NCBI GenBank assembly: GCA_003141555.1
Contig: PLMN01000029.1
Span: 275,922 to 339,921, forward strand
Direction of reading: 5' to 3'
DNA: 64,000 nt
DNA from: Candidatus Aminicenantota bacterium
GTDB lineage: Bacteria; Acidobacteriota; Aminicenantia; Aminicenantales; UBA4085
The notes beneath the pieces are model-generated. The model did no database searches and had not been told where the DNA came from. It saw only the letters and a program-made list of their open reading frames with translations. Shown here one piece after another: positions 35,116 to 44,718 of the stretch (position 1 is the stretch's first letter; every line of letters starts with the position of its first letter). Both the position numbers and the translations under genes were made by a program.

Positions 35116-37587
35116 ATGCCGTCATTCCGCAAAGCCGCCGTTTTCGCTCTGGCCGTTCTTATCGCCGCCTCGGGACTCTGGGCCCAGGATATCCGGCCGC
35201 GGGACCTGACGGCCTGGCTCGTCGGGCACGCCCATATCGACCTGAGCTGGCTCTGGCGTTGGGAGGAGACCGTCCGCGACGTGGCCGTCCAGACATTCGC
35301 CGGCACGCTCGCCCAGATGGCGAAGGAGCCGGACTTGACGTTCGCCCAGAGCCAGCCCGCCCTTTACGAGGCGATCGAGGCGACGAACCCGGATCTTTTC
35401 CGTGCGATCCGGGACAAAGTCCGCGAGGGAACATGGATCCCGGTCGGAGGGATGTGGGTCGAGCCCGACCTGAACATGCCCGACGGCGAAGCGCTCGCCC
35501 GGCAGTTGCTATACGGCAAGCGCTATTTCCTCGAGAAGTTCGGCGTGGACGTGAAAATCGGCTGGAACCCGGATTCGTTCGGACACAGCGGGCAGCTCCC
35601 TCAGATTTTAGCCAAAGCCGGCATCAAGGATTACGTCTTCGGTCGCTGCGCCCCGGACAAGACGGTCGCGTTCACCTGGAAGGGCAAGGACGGCTCGACG
35701 GTCATGGGCTATGTCCCGCCGGGCTTTTATAACGTCGGGCTGAAGGACGGGGTGAGGGAGATCGCCGCGAGCGCGGCCAAGATGTCCCCCCTGAAAGACG
35801 TCATGATCCTCTACGGCGAGGGCGATCACGGCGGGGGGCCGCGCGATGCCGATCTCCAGGCGATCGACAAATACAAGCGCGATCGGACGCAGCCGCGGCT
35901 GAAGTTCGCCAAACCCGGGGATTACTTCCGGATCCTGGAACAGGCGAAAGCCATTCTTCCCGAGTTCGAGGGCGAGCTGAATTTCATCTTCCCCGGCTGC
36001 TATACGACCCAGGTCGAGACGAAAGCCGCCAACCGGAAAGGGGAGGGCCTGCTCGTCGCCGCCGAGAAATTTTCGGCGCTGGCCACGGCCGGAGGATACC
36101 GGGACTACTATCCGGAGCGCGACCTCGACGAGGCTTGGAAGATCGTGCTTCGGCACCAGTTCCACGACATCCTGTGCGGGTCGGCCATCGGCCCGGTCTA
36201 CGACGAGGTCCGCGGCTTCTATGAACAGGCCTTTGCCCGGGGCCGCCGGGCGCTCGATTTTTCGCTTGAGTCGATCACGAACGGCGTCGACACGCGCGGG
36301 CCCGGCGTCCCCGTTCTCGTCTACAACGGGCTCGCCTGGGCGGTGTCCGGGCCGGTGGTCTGCGATCTCGCCCCGAGGGGGCTGGAAGGGCCACTCAAAG
36401 TCCTGGACGACAAGGGCGGCGAGGTGCCGTTTCAAATCGTTCCTTCCGCCGGCTCCGTATCCGGCCCGAATCTTCGGCTCCTGTTCATCGCGGAGGATGT
36501 CCCATCGCTCGGATACGCCCTTTACCGGGTCATCCCGGGCGAACATGCCGAGTTCAAGCCCGGGCTTTCGGCGGGCCCGGATTTCCTCGAAAACGAGTTC
36601 TTCCGGGTTTCGCTCGATTCCCGGACGGGTTGGATCACGAGCCTGAAGGACAAATCCCGGAACCGGGAAATCCTCGGAGGGCCGGCGAACGTCCTTCAGG
36701 CCATCGCCGACGAGCCGAAGGAGATGTCGGCCTGGGAGCTCGGGCTCAAGGATAGGGTCGAGAACATCGGCGAAGGCGCCAGGATCGAAATGGTCGAGTC
36801 CGGGCCGGTCCGGGCCGTCGTGAGGGTGACCAGCCTCTTCCGGCGCTCGTCCTTTACCCAGGACATTATTCTTTATCGCCATATGCGCCGGGTCGATTTC
36901 AAGGTGAGCGCGGACTGGCAGGAGCGGAACGTCATGATCAAGGCCTCGTTCCCCCTCGACCTCCGCGATCCGCGGGCCGAGTTCGAAATCCCGTTCGGGA
37001 CGATCTCGAGGCCGGTGGGAGGCGCTGAGGTCCCCGCCCTGCGCTGGGCGGATGCGAGCGATGGAGAAGGGGGGGCCGCCCTCCTCAACGACGGGCGCTA
37101 CGGCTACGATGTCAAGGGCGGGGTCTTGCGCATCTCGGTCATCCGCGGCGCGACGAATCCCGACCCGGAAGCCGACCGCGGCCGCCACGAATTCGGATAT
37201 GCGCTCGTCCCCCATGGAGGCGATTGGAAGGAGGGGCAGGTCGTCCGGCGCGGATACGAGTTCAACAACCCGCTCCTGGCCCGCGAAGCGATGGCTCATT
37301 CGGGAGACCTTCCCGCGAGCAAGTCGTTCGTCCGGGTCGGGCCCGAGAACGTCGTCCTGACCGCGATGAAGATGGCCTCCGGCTACAATGACCGCAATAT
37401 CATCGTCCGGCTGGTCGAAATGGAGGGCCGGAAGACGGAGGCCGTCATCGATTGGCCCTGGCCGGTCCAGGCTTGGGAAACGGATTTAATCGAGCGGCCC
37501 CTGAAAAAAATCACGGGAGAAGGAACCCCGCTCCGCGTCCCCTTGGAGCCGTACGAGATCAAGACGATCAGGATCACCCGCCGGTGA
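35116..37587 (+). CDS. Secreted GH38 alpha-mannosidase
   Basis: An 823-residue protein with a signal peptide (1-23). GHAHIDLSWLW gives zinc ligands H38/H40 and D42. The likely nucleophile is D153 in WNPDSFGHSGQLPQIL. GEGDHGGGP near residue 238 is another GH38 signature, and HQFHDILCGSA near 350 carries the last zinc His. The C-terminal beta-sandwich half is of normal length. The enzyme removes alpha-mannosyl residues, here in the periplasm or outside. AAGGAGGGG lies before the ATG. It follows the serine hydrolase by 72 bases and converges with the M48 gene. Confidence 0.92.
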   Translation: MPSFRKAAVFALAVLIAASGLWAQDIRPRDLTAWLVGHAHIDLSWLWRWEETVRDVAVQTFAGTLAQMAKEPDLTFAQSQPALYEAIEATNPDLFRAIRDKVREGTWIPVGGMWVEPDLNMPDGEALARQLLYGKRYFLEKFGVDVKIGWNPDSFGHSGQLPQILAKAGIKDYVFGRCAPDKTVAFTWKGKDGSTVMGYVPPGFYNVGLKDGVREIAASAAKMSPLKDVMILYGEGDHGGGPRDADLQAIDKYKRDRTQPRLKFAKPGDYFRILEQAKAILPEFEGELNFIFPGCYTTQVETKAANRKGEGLLVAAEKFSALATAGGYRDYYPERDLDEAWKIVLRHQFHDILCGSAIGPVYDEVRGFYEQAFARGRRALDFSLESITNGVDTRGPGVPVLVYNGLAWAVSGPVVCDLAPRGLEGPLKVLDDKGGEVPFQIVPSAGSVSGPNLRLLFIAEDVPSLGYALYRVIPGEHAEFKPGLSAGPDFLENEFFRVSLDSRTGWITSLKDKSRNREILGGPANVLQAIADEPKEMSAWELGLKDRVENIGEGARIEMVESGPVRAVVRVTSLFRRSSFTQDIILYRHMRRVDFKVSADWQERNVMIKASFPLDLRDPRAEFEIPFGTISRPVGGAEVPALRWADASDGEGGAALLNDGRYGYDVKGGVLRISVIRGATNPDPEADRGRHEFGYALVPHGGDWKEGQVVRRGYEFNNPLLAREAMAHSGDLPASKSFVRVGPENVVLTAMKMASGYNDRNIIVRLVEMEGRKTEAVIDWPWPVQAWETDLIERPLKKITGEGTPLRVPLEPYEIKTIRITRR

Positions 37588-37624
37588 GCGGGCCGGGTTT
37601 GACCTGATACGGCGAGCCTCGGCC

Positions 37625-39103
37625 TCAGACTTCCTGCGGAGCTTTCTGCGCGTCCTCGACGAGAATCTGCAGGATCTCGAGCTCATCCGCGTCGAACCAT
37701 GTCTTGAAGCAGGATAAGCATTTCTCCACGGGAACGAAGTACTGGTAATTATACGGGCGGGTGACCATGCCGTAGCCGCAGGCCGGACAACGCGGATGCT
37801 CGGCGCCGAGGTCGGCGGTCTTCTGGTCCTTGATCGGGTTCCGGAGGAAGGCCCCCCGGAACGCTTGGGCTTTTTCCCGAAGGGCGGGCGAGAATTCCAT
37901 TTCCGTCCGATCAAGGATTCGGCCGATCGCCTCCTGGTCGACGAACTTCCCCGTGCAGCACCGGCAGATGCGGATGGGGACGCCTTCGTAGAAATCATCG
38001 GCCAGCGGCACTCCGCATCGCGGGCAGATTCCTTTCCCGTCCGAGGCCGAGCCCGGGGCCTTTCGGACGGGTACGGTGCGGGGCGTCTCTTCGGAGGATT
38101 TCTCGATCGCCTTCGCCGTGGCGCGGCGCGCCTGTGATTCCCAGACCTGGCGGATCACCTCCTGGGGGGCCACGTTCGCCATGTCCGCAAGCAGCCGGAT
38201 CCTTTTCATCACGGGCGGATGGCTGTCCGCCCAGCCGCCTCGAACTCCTTCCTCGGAGCAGAGGGCGGGGGAGACGATGAACAGGGGGGCGTAGGTCAGG
38301 GCGAAATCTCCGACGAACGAGTTCTTGAGAGTGGCCTTGTAGATGGCCCGGGCCAGGGCGAGCGGGTTCCGCCCGAGCTCGACGGCGGCGGCGTCGGCTT
38401 GGATCTCCCGGCCGCGGCTTATAAAGCGGCCGAGGAGCCGCATTAAGACCACGGATACGGACAGGTTTTCGGCACGGTCGTCGTCGGCCCGCGAGCGCAG
38501 GCCTTCGGTCAGCCTCTCGAAAAAATCGGCCAGGGAGCAGACAAGCGTTAGGAAGACCGCGTCCCCATCGGCGATATGGGCCAATTCGTGGGCGGCGGCC
38601 GCTTGGATCTCATCTCGGGTGAACTCGGCCAGCAGGCCCTCGGTCATCGCCACGGCGGGCGTCCCGTCGGCTTCGACCAAAGCCAGGGAATTGAGGGAAT
38701 GGTCGGGGATAACCCAGGGCTTGACCTTGGGCAGGCCGGCCGCGATGCCCATTTCTTCGACGACGTCCGCCAGGACGAGGTGGTAACGGTCCTTGAGATC
38801 GGGGGGCCGGGCGCCGAGCCTCTTCAGGATGAACGCCGCTCCATTGCGGCGGGCGTCATAGAGCTGGAAAGCGGCGATCCCGAAGGCAAAGACAACGGCC
38901 AGCCCGACGAGGCCGGCCAGGTAGGACAGGGACAGCATCCGGGGCCGGGCGAAGACGAGGCCGACGCCGACGTCGAGCGCCAGGAACAGGACGACGAACG
39001 TGCCGGCGTAAAAGAGGGCGAGGACAAGGAACAGCCCGCGCGTCCGGACCTTCTCCTCCTCCTGGATTCTGTAGAAGCTTTTAGGAGGTGGCTGGGTCTC
39101 CAT
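37625..39103 (-). CDS. M48 membrane metallopeptidase with two C-terminal zinc ribbons
   Basis: A 492-residue protein. Two transmembrane helices (about 24-50 and 58-80) are followed by an M48 domain with HELAH at 172-176 and the third zinc ligand E233 (GREIQADAAA). After a linker (about 330-350) come a zinc ribbon CPRCG...CRCC and a second, CPACG...CLSC, resembling TFIIB-type ribbons. M48 enzymes degrade damaged membrane proteins (HtpX-like). Appended ribbons are unusual and may recruit substrates. The ribosome site is weak. The gene diverges from the tricorn gene and its promoter is at 39114-39142. Confidence 0.85.
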   Translation of the reverse strand: METQPPPKSFYRIQEEEKVRTRGLFLVLALFYAGTFVVLFLALDVGVGLVFARPRMLSLSYLAGLVGLAVVFAFGIAAFQLYDARRNGAAFILKRLGARPPDLKDRYHLVLADVVEEMGIAAGLPKVKPWVIPDHSLNSLALVEADGTPAVAMTEGLLAEFTRDEIQAAAAHELAHIADGDAVFLTLVCSLADFFERLTEGLRSRADDDRAENLSVSVVLMRLLGRFISRGREIQADAAAVELGRNPLALARAIYKATLKNSFVGDFALTYAPLFIVSPALCSEEGVRGGWADSHPPVMKRIRLLADMANVAPQEVIRQVWESQARRATAKAIEKSSEETPRTVPVRKAPGSASDGKGICPRCGVPLADDFYEGVPIRICRCCTGKFVDQEAIGRILDRTEMEFSPALREKAQAFRGAFLRNPIKDQKTADLGAEHPRCPACGYGMVTRPYNYQYFVPVEKCLSCFKTWFDADELEILQILVEDAQKAPQEV

Positions 39104-39113
39104 GATGGCTGTT

Positions 39114-39142
39114 ATCCTAGGTCAAAGCCCCGACTTTGGCAA
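39114..39142 (-). promoter_or_regulatory. Promoter of the M48 gene
   Basis: On the minus strand, TTGCCA (39137-39142) and TAGGAT (39114-39119) have a 17-base spacer. The -10 box lies 11 bases before the ATG, giving a very short leader, which fits the weak ribosome site. Confidence 0.5.
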
Positions 39143-39159
39143 GGCGCCAACCGTCCCGT

Positions 39160-39188
39160 TTGATTTCGGCCGGAGGCCGGACTATGAT
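39160..39188 (+). promoter_or_regulatory. Promoter of the tricorn gene
   Basis: TTGATT (39160-39165), a 17-base spacer and TATGAT (39183-39188) lie 33 bases before the ATG. The promoter is back-to-back with that of the M48 gene. Confidence 0.6.
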
Positions 39189-39220
39189 GCTCCTGATTCC
39201 GGAATCCAAGGAGGAAAGGC

Positions 39221-42200
39221 ATGTCCCATCGTCCGCTCCGATCTTTGGCCTTCGTCCTGCTGGCGATCCTCGCCCTGACCGCGACGGCCGCGGCCGTCGA
39301 TATCGCCGATACGAAGCTGCTGACCGATCCGGCGATCAGCCGGACGAATATCGCCTTCGTCTACGCCAACGACGTCTGGGTCGCCGGCCTCGACGGCCAG
39401 GGCGCGCGGCGGCTGACGGCCGGCTTCGGCGTCGAGAGCAATCCGGTCTTCTCGCCGGACGGCTCCCTCCTGGCCTTCACCGGCCAGTACGAGGGGAACC
39501 TCGACGTCTATGTCGTGCCGGTCGCGGGCGGGCTTCCCCGGCGCCTGACCTGGCATCCCGGCGCCGACGTCGTCCAGGGATTCACGCCGGACGGCAAGGC
39601 GGTGCTGTTCACCTCGGGCCGGAATTCCTATTCCGGCCGCTACATGCAGCTCTTCACCGTGCCCCTCGAGGGCGGCATGCCGACGCAGCTCAAGATTCCG
39701 TACGCCTTCCGCGGGACGCTGTCGCCCGACGGGACGCGGATCGCCTACAATCCGCTCTATGACGCTTTCATCCAGTGGAAGCACTATCGCGGCGGGACGG
39801 CGTCCACGATCTGGATCGTGAAGCTGTCCGACTATTCGCTGGAGAAGGTCCCCCAGCCGCCGGACCGGGCGAATGATCCCGGGCCGATGTGGATCGGGGA
39901 CAAGCTCTATTTCCGCTCCGACCGCAACGGCGAATTCAACCTCTTCTCCTACGATCCGAAGTCCAAGGAGGTCAAGCAGCTGACCTTCCACGACGACTAT
40001 CCCGTCCTGTCGGCCTCGGCCGGCGGCGGGAAGATCATCTACGAGCAGGCGGGCCGGCTGCACATCTTCGATCCGGCCGCGGCCAAATCGGCGACGCTGA
40101 CGGTCGGCGTCCCGGCCGACCTGCCCGAGCTCCGGGAGCGGTTCGTGCGCGGGGCCCGCTGGGTGCGGAGCGCGTCGCCTTCGCCCTCTGGGGCCCGCGT
40201 CGCCTTCGAGTTCCGGGGCGAGATCGTGACCGTCCCGGCCGAAAAGGGCGATCCGCGCAACATCACCCAGACGCCCGGGGCGAACGAGCGCTCGCCTCTC
40301 TGGTCGCCCGACGGCACGTCGATCGCCTATTTCTCGGACGCCTCGGGCGAATACGAGCTCCACGTCCGGCCCCAGGACGGCAAGGGCCCGGCCCGGGCCT
40401 ACAAGATCTCCGGGGCGGGCTTCTACGATTCGCCGATGTGGTCGCCCGACGGCCAGAAGATCGTCTTCAGCGACAACTCCCGGACGATCTTCTGGATCGA
40501 CCTGAAAAGCGGGGCTATCAAAAAGATCGCCTCCGACTACCAGCTCGGCGGCCGGGGCGGTACGGCGGGCGACTGGTCGCCGGACTCGAATTGGATCGCC
40601 TACACGCTCAACTCGGCGACCTATATCCAGAAGGTCTATGTCTATTCCCTCGCCCAAGACAAGTCCCATCCGATCACTGATGGCCTGAGCGAGGTGACGG
40701 AGCCCACGTTCGACGCGACGGGCAAATACCTCTATTTCTTCGCCTCGACCGACGCCGGCCCGGTGAAGCAGTGGTTCGACCTGTCGGCGGCCGACATAGA
40801 GATGACGAATTCGATCTACCTCGTCGCCCTGACCAAGGACGCGCCCAATCCGCTCGCGAAGGAGAGCGACGAGGAGAAGGGGACGCCCGACAAGCCGGCT
40901 CCGGCGCCCGCCGACAAGCCCGCGCCGCCGGCCAAGCCGGGTCCGGCGCCGGATAAACCCAGGGCGGACGCCAAGCCGGCCGACGCATTCCGCATCGATT
41001 TCGAAGGGCTCGACCACCGCATCCTCGCCCTGCCGATCCCGGCCGGGAAATACCGCTCGCTGGCCGCGGGCGAGGCCGGCCTGCTCTATTACTTCGAGAC
41101 GGGGAGCGGAAACCCGGGCGGAGGCGGCACGATCCACAAGTTCGACTTCAAGACGCGCAAGGACGAGGCTTTCGCCACGGGTGTCACCGGCTTCGGCCTG
41201 ACCCGCGACCGGAAGAAGATCATCTACGCCGCGAACCAGGGCTACTTCCTGGCGAGCGCGGCGGCCAAGCCCCAGCCCGGGCAGGGCCGGCTCGCCGTCG
41301 ACGCGATCGAGGTCAAGATCGATCCGCGGGCGGAATGGAAGCAGATCTTCGACGAGGCCTGGCGCATCAACCGCGATTTCTTCTACGCGACCAACATGCA
41401 CGGCCACGACTGGACGGCCATGAAGCGCAAGTACGAGGTCTTCCTGCCCGACGTCTCGTGCCGCAACGACCTCAACCGGGTCATCCAGTGGATGTGCTCC
41501 GAGCTCGGCGTCGGCCACCACCGGGTCGGCGGCGGCGACAGCCCGGCGACCCCCAGCGTCGTGCCCGGCGGCCTGCTGGGCGCCGATTACGCTGTCGAGA
41601 ACGGCCGCTACCGGATCAAAAAAGTCTACGGCGGGTTCAACTGGAACCCCGACCTGCGCTCGCCGCTCACGGAGCCGGGCGTGGATGTGCGGGCCGGCGA
41701 ATACCTTCTGGCCGTCGCCGGCAAGGATCTCCGCCCGCCGGCGAACCTTTACGCTGCGTTCGAGAACACGGCCGGGAAGATCGTCGAGATCACGGTCGGG
41801 CCGAATCCCGACGGTTCGGGGGCCCGGACGGCGGCGGTCGTCCCGATCGGGAGCGAAGCGGCGCTCCGCAACCGCGATTGGGTCGAGGGGAACCTCCGGA
41901 AGGTCGATCAGGCCACGGGCGGCCGAGTAGCCTACGTCTACGTGCCCAACACCAGCACCCAGGGGCACGAGTATTTCAAGCGTTATTTCTACCCGCAGGC
42001 CGATAAGGAGGCGATCATCGTCGACGAGCGGTTCAACGGCGGCGGGCTGGTGGCCGACTACTACATCGACCACCTTCGGAAGCCGGTGGTCAGCTACTGG
42101 AACATGCGCTATGGCGCCGATCTCAAGACCCCCAGCGCCTCGATCGACGGGCCCAAGGTCATGCTGATCGACGAGACCGCGGGCTCGGGAGGCGACCTCC

Positions 42201-42556
42201 TGCCCTGGATGTTCCGCAAGTTCAAGATCGGGACCCTCATCGGCAAGCGAACCTGGGGCGGGCTGGTGGGCACGCTCGGCTTCCCGATCCTGATGGACGG
42301 CGGCTTCGTGACCGCGCCCAACCTGGCCATCTGGACCGAGGACGGCTGGGTGGTCGAGAACGTCGGCGTCCCGCCCGACATCGAAGTCGAGCAGAGCCCG
42401 GCCGACGTCATCGCCGGCCACGACCCGCAGCTCGAAAAGGCGATCCAGGTGGCCCTGGAGGAGCTGAAGAAGAACCCGCCGAAGAAGCCGGCCCGGCCGG
42501 CCTATCCGGTCCGGGGGATCATCAAGCAGGGGGCCGCGCCTACCGGGCGGCCTTGA
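39221..42556 (+). CDS. Tricorn-like serine protease (periplasmic)
   Basis: A 1111-residue protein with a signal peptide (1-25). Two beta-propellers (about 30-330 and 335-700) are built of SPDGTRIAY-type blades. A Pro/Ala/Lys-rich linker (about 553-590) precedes the end of the second propeller. The C1 domain has the catalytic His in GVGHHRVGG (H766 or H767), a PDZ domain lies around 785-870, and the core domain carries the nucleophile S989 in ETAGSGGD. All catalytic parts are present. Tricorn cuts oligopeptides; the signal peptide places this one outside the cytoplasm. AAGGAGG precedes the ATG. Its 3' end overlaps the convergent kinase gene by 17 bases. Confidence 0.9.
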   Translation: MSHRPLRSLAFVLLAILALTATAAAVDIADTKLLTDPAISRTNIAFVYANDVWVAGLDGQGARRLTAGFGVESNPVFSPDGSLLAFTGQYEGNLDVYVVPVAGGLPRRLTWHPGADVVQGFTPDGKAVLFTSGRNSYSGRYMQLFTVPLEGGMPTQLKIPYAFRGTLSPDGTRIAYNPLYDAFIQWKHYRGGTASTIWIVKLSDYSLEKVPQPPDRANDPGPMWIGDKLYFRSDRNGEFNLFSYDPKSKEVKQLTFHDDYPVLSASAGGGKIIYEQAGRLHIFDPAAAKSATLTVGVPADLPELRERFVRGARWVRSASPSPSGARVAFEFRGEIVTVPAEKGDPRNITQTPGANERSPLWSPDGTSIAYFSDASGEYELHVRPQDGKGPARAYKISGAGFYDSPMWSPDGQKIVFSDNSRTIFWIDLKSGAIKKIASDYQLGGRGGTAGDWSPDSNWIAYTLNSATYIQKVYVYSLAQDKSHPITDGLSEVTEPTFDATGKYLYFFASTDAGPVKQWFDLSAADIEMTNSIYLVALTKDAPNPLAKESDEEKGTPDKPAPAPADKPAPPAKPGPAPDKPRADAKPADAFRIDFEGLDHRILALPIPAGKYRSLAAGEAGLLYYFETGSGNPGGGGTIHKFDFKTRKDEAFATGVTGFGLTRDRKKIIYAANQGYFLASAAAKPQPGQGRLAVDAIEVKIDPRAEWKQIFDEAWRINRDFFYATNMHGHDWTAMKRKYEVFLPDVSCRNDLNRVIQWMCSELGVGHHRVGGGDSPATPSVVPGGLLGADYAVENGRYRIKKVYGGFNWNPDLRSPLTEPGVDVRAGEYLLAVAGKDLRPPANLYAAFENTAGKIVEITVGPNPDGSGARTAAVVPIGSEAALRNRDWVEGNLRKVDQATGGRVAYVYVPNTSTQGHEYFKRYFYPQADKEAIIVDERFNGGGLVADYYIDHLRKPVVSYWNMRYGADLKTPSASIDGPKVMLIDETAGSGGDLLPWMFRKFKIGTLIGKRTWGGLVGTLGFPILMDGGFVTAPNLAIWTEDGWVVENVGVPPDIEVEQSPADVIAGHDPQLEKAIQVALEELKKNPPKKPARPAYPVRGIIKQGAAPTGRP

Positions 42557-44504
42557 TCTTTTCGTAGAGGAACGCGGCCCGGACGTAAGCCCCGGCCGCG
42601 TTTTCGAAGTCGGACTTGGCCAGGAAATCCGCGCCTTGGCTCTCGATCCCGCGGGCGTATTCCGCCAGCCACGGATCGGCCTTGGCCGCGGCCGTAGCCG
42701 CGTCTTTTTTCTGTTCGGCCACGTATCCTTTCAAGGCCTCCGCCCCAGCCTGGTCGGTGAGACTCTGAGGCGAGAGGGCATAGAGCTTTTCGAGGACGGT
42801 ATAGAGAGCCGCCGCGCCCGAATAATCGTTCTTGGCGAAGGCGTCGTCGGCGTTGGCTTCTTCGTAGCGGGCCAGCCGGACGAGGAGGTTTTTATCGGGA
42901 GCGACCTTGCCTTGGGCCCGCTGACGCGCATCCGCCATGAGGTCCTTGGCTTTCTGGGCGGATTGGCGCTCCGCTACGAGCGCCAGGAGCTTCTGCATGT
43001 CGCCCTGGATGTCCTTGCCGCCTTGAGGGGAGGATTTCGAGCCGCCCTGCTCGGCGATCCTTTTGCGCTCGTTCAGCTTCGCCAGCGTGTTGTTGTAGGC
43101 ATCGACGTAGGGCCCTTTTTCGGGCAGGAATCCCTTCATGGTCTCCGTGAATTTTTCAAGGCTTTGGATGTCCTTGGGGTCTTGAGGATTCAAGACGCGG
43201 CCGAACGCGCCCTCGACGTCGGTCAGGAAGCCGGAGACATTGGAAGCGATCGATGTCCCCCGCCCGTCGGGCTGGGGCGGGACGCCGCCGCGCGACGCAT
43301 CGGCGGCGGACATTGCCGGCCGCTGCGGCATCCCGGGGTCTCCCCGGCCGGACCGGCCGGGGCGAAAGACGATGAGGGCCAGGATCGCGACGAGAAGCAG
43401 CGCGGGAACGAGGACTTTCCAGAGCCGGAACCGGACGGTGATCTCCCGCGAACCCAGGGGCTCGCCCTTCGAAATCTCCCGGATGGCCGTGGGCAGTCCC
43501 TTCTGGAGACGGGTGAGCTCCTGGAGAAGCTCGGCGGCGCTCTGGAAGCGCCTGGCCCGATCCTTCTCCAGGCACTTCTGGATCGCCTTGGCGAGAGGCT
43601 CGGGGACAAGGGGGTTGAGCTCGCGCGAGTCCATCGGCTTCTCGCTCTTGTGCTTGATGGCGATGCTGAGGGGAGTTTCGCCCTCAAACGGGACGCGTCC
43701 CGTCACCATCTCGAACATGATCACGCCCAGGGAATAGAGGTCCGACCGGGCGTCGATGTCTTTGATCTCGACCTGCTCGGGGGACATGTACTCCGGCGTC
43801 CCGAGCATGACGCCCGAGCCCGTGACCCCCTCGCCCTCGGAGAAGCGGGCGAGGCCGAAGTCCATGATCCGGACGTTGCCGTCGCTGTCGATCATGATGT
43901 TCTGGGGCTTGAGGTCGCGGTGGATGACGCCCAGGCGGTGGGCCTCGGACAGCCCTTCGCAGATCTGCCGGGCGATGGCGATGGCCTTGGCCGTGGTGAT
44001 ATGGCCGGCTCGGCGGATGAAAGCCTTCAGGTCCTCGCCCTCGACATATTCCATGGTGAGGTAATGGGCCAGGCCGGTCTCCCCGAGGTCGTAGAGCCGG
44101 CAGACGTGGCGGTGCGAGATCTTACGGGCGAACTTGAGCTCGTTCTTGAAGCGCTCGATGGCCTTTTCGTTGAACCCGATCTCGGGCTTGATGAGCTTGA
44201 GGGCCACGATTTCCTTGACCTTCTGGTCGTAGACCTTGTAGACCTTGCCCATGCCGCCCCGCCCGAGCTCCTCGATGATCTCGTACCGGCCGGCGAAGAT
44301 CGCGCCCCGGCCCAGGTTCTCGAAGGGGGTGATCATGGTCCGGGTGAAAGCGGAAACCGGCGTCCCCGGCGTCCCGGTCGTCGCGGACGGCGGCGTCTCG
44401 GGCGAGAGCGTGTCCGGAACGACGTCGGAGGGGAGGGGCGTGGCGCACTTGCGGCAGAAACGGCTGTCGGGCTTATTATCCGCCTGGCATATGGGACATT
44501 GCAT
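42540..44504 (-). CDS. Ser/Thr protein kinase with N-terminal zinc ribbon and C-terminal extracytoplasmic region
   Basis: A 654-residue protein. A zinc ribbon is formed by C3/C6 and C17/C20. The kinase domain (about 74-345) has GRGGMG at 81-86, K103, HRD at 195-197 and DFG at 215-217, all intact, plus SPEQ. A transmembrane helix at about 360-382 is followed by a Pro/Gly linker and a helical, charged C-terminal region of about 240 residues with TPR-like spacing (AAALYTVLEKLYAL, AAGAYVRAAFLYEKI). The output is phosphorylation of unknown cytoplasmic targets. It has its own promoter, divergent from the nucleotidyltransferase gene. Confidence 0.88.
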   Translation of the reverse strand: MQCPICQADNKPDSRFCRKCATPLPSDVVPDTLSPETPPSATTGTPGTPVSAFTRTMITPFENLGRGAIFAGRYEIIEELGRGGMGKVYKVYDQKVKEIVALKLIKPEIGFNEKAIERFKNELKFARKISHRHVCRLYDLGETGLAHYLTMEYVEGEDLKAFIRRAGHITTAKAIAIARQICEGLSEAHRLGVIHRDLKPQNIMIDSDGNVRIMDFGLARFSEGEGVTGSGVMLGTPEYMSPEQVEIKDIDARSDLYSLGVIMFEMVTGRVPFEGETPLSIAIKHKSEKPMDSRELNPLVPEPLAKAIQKCLEKDRARRFQSAAELLQELTRLQKGLPTAIREISKGEPLGSREITVRFRLWKVLVPALLLVAILALIVFRPGRSGRGDPGMPQRPAMSAADASRGGVPPQPDGRGTSIASNVSGFLTDVEGAFGRVLNPQDPKDIQSLEKFTETMKGFLPEKGPYVDAYNNTLAKLNERKRIAEQGGSKSSPQGGKDIQGDMQKLLALVAERQSAQKAKDLMADARQRAQGKVAPDKNLLVRLARYEEANADDAFAKNDYSGAAALYTVLEKLYALSPQSLTDQAGAEALKGYVAEQKKDAATAAAKADPWLAEYARGIESQGADFLAKSDFENAAGAYVRAAFLYEKIKAAR

Positions 44505-44522
44505 TGTACGATTCCCGAGTCA

Positions 44523-44551
44523 TAATTAGCATGCGCCTCCGAGGTTGTCAA
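44523..44551 (-). promoter_or_regulatory. Promoter of the zinc-ribbon kinase gene
   Basis: On the minus strand, a perfect TTGACA (44546-44551) lies 17 bases from TAATTA (44523-44528), which is preceded by an extended -10 TGC. The -10 box is 18 bases from the start codon, so the leader is short. Confidence 0.55.
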
Positions 44552-44666
44552 TCGAAGGCCGCCGGATTGGGCTGGAGGCCGTCGTTCGCCCTCCCTCGGG
44601 CATCTCCACTCTAATATACGCGGGATCGGGCCTTTTCGTTGTGAATAATCCCGGGAACGGCGGATT

Positions 44667-44695
44667 TTGAAAACGGGCCGGGGATGTGCTAATTT
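44667..44695 (+). promoter_or_regulatory. Promoter of the nucleotidyltransferase gene
   Basis: TTGAAA (44667-44672), a 17-base spacer and TAATTT (44690-44695) with TGC before it. This is the same extended -10 form as the divergent kinase promoter. It lies 23 bases before the ATG. Confidence 0.55.
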
Positions 44696-44718
44696 AGAGG
44701 ACCTCTGGAGGGAACGCC

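Noticed and set aside
39182-42421. A 1079-codon open frame antisense to the tricorn gene
   Set aside because: It mirrors the codon pattern of the GC-rich tricorn gene, gives Arg/Asp/Gly/Val-rich low-information protein, and lacks a ribosome site or recognisable domain.
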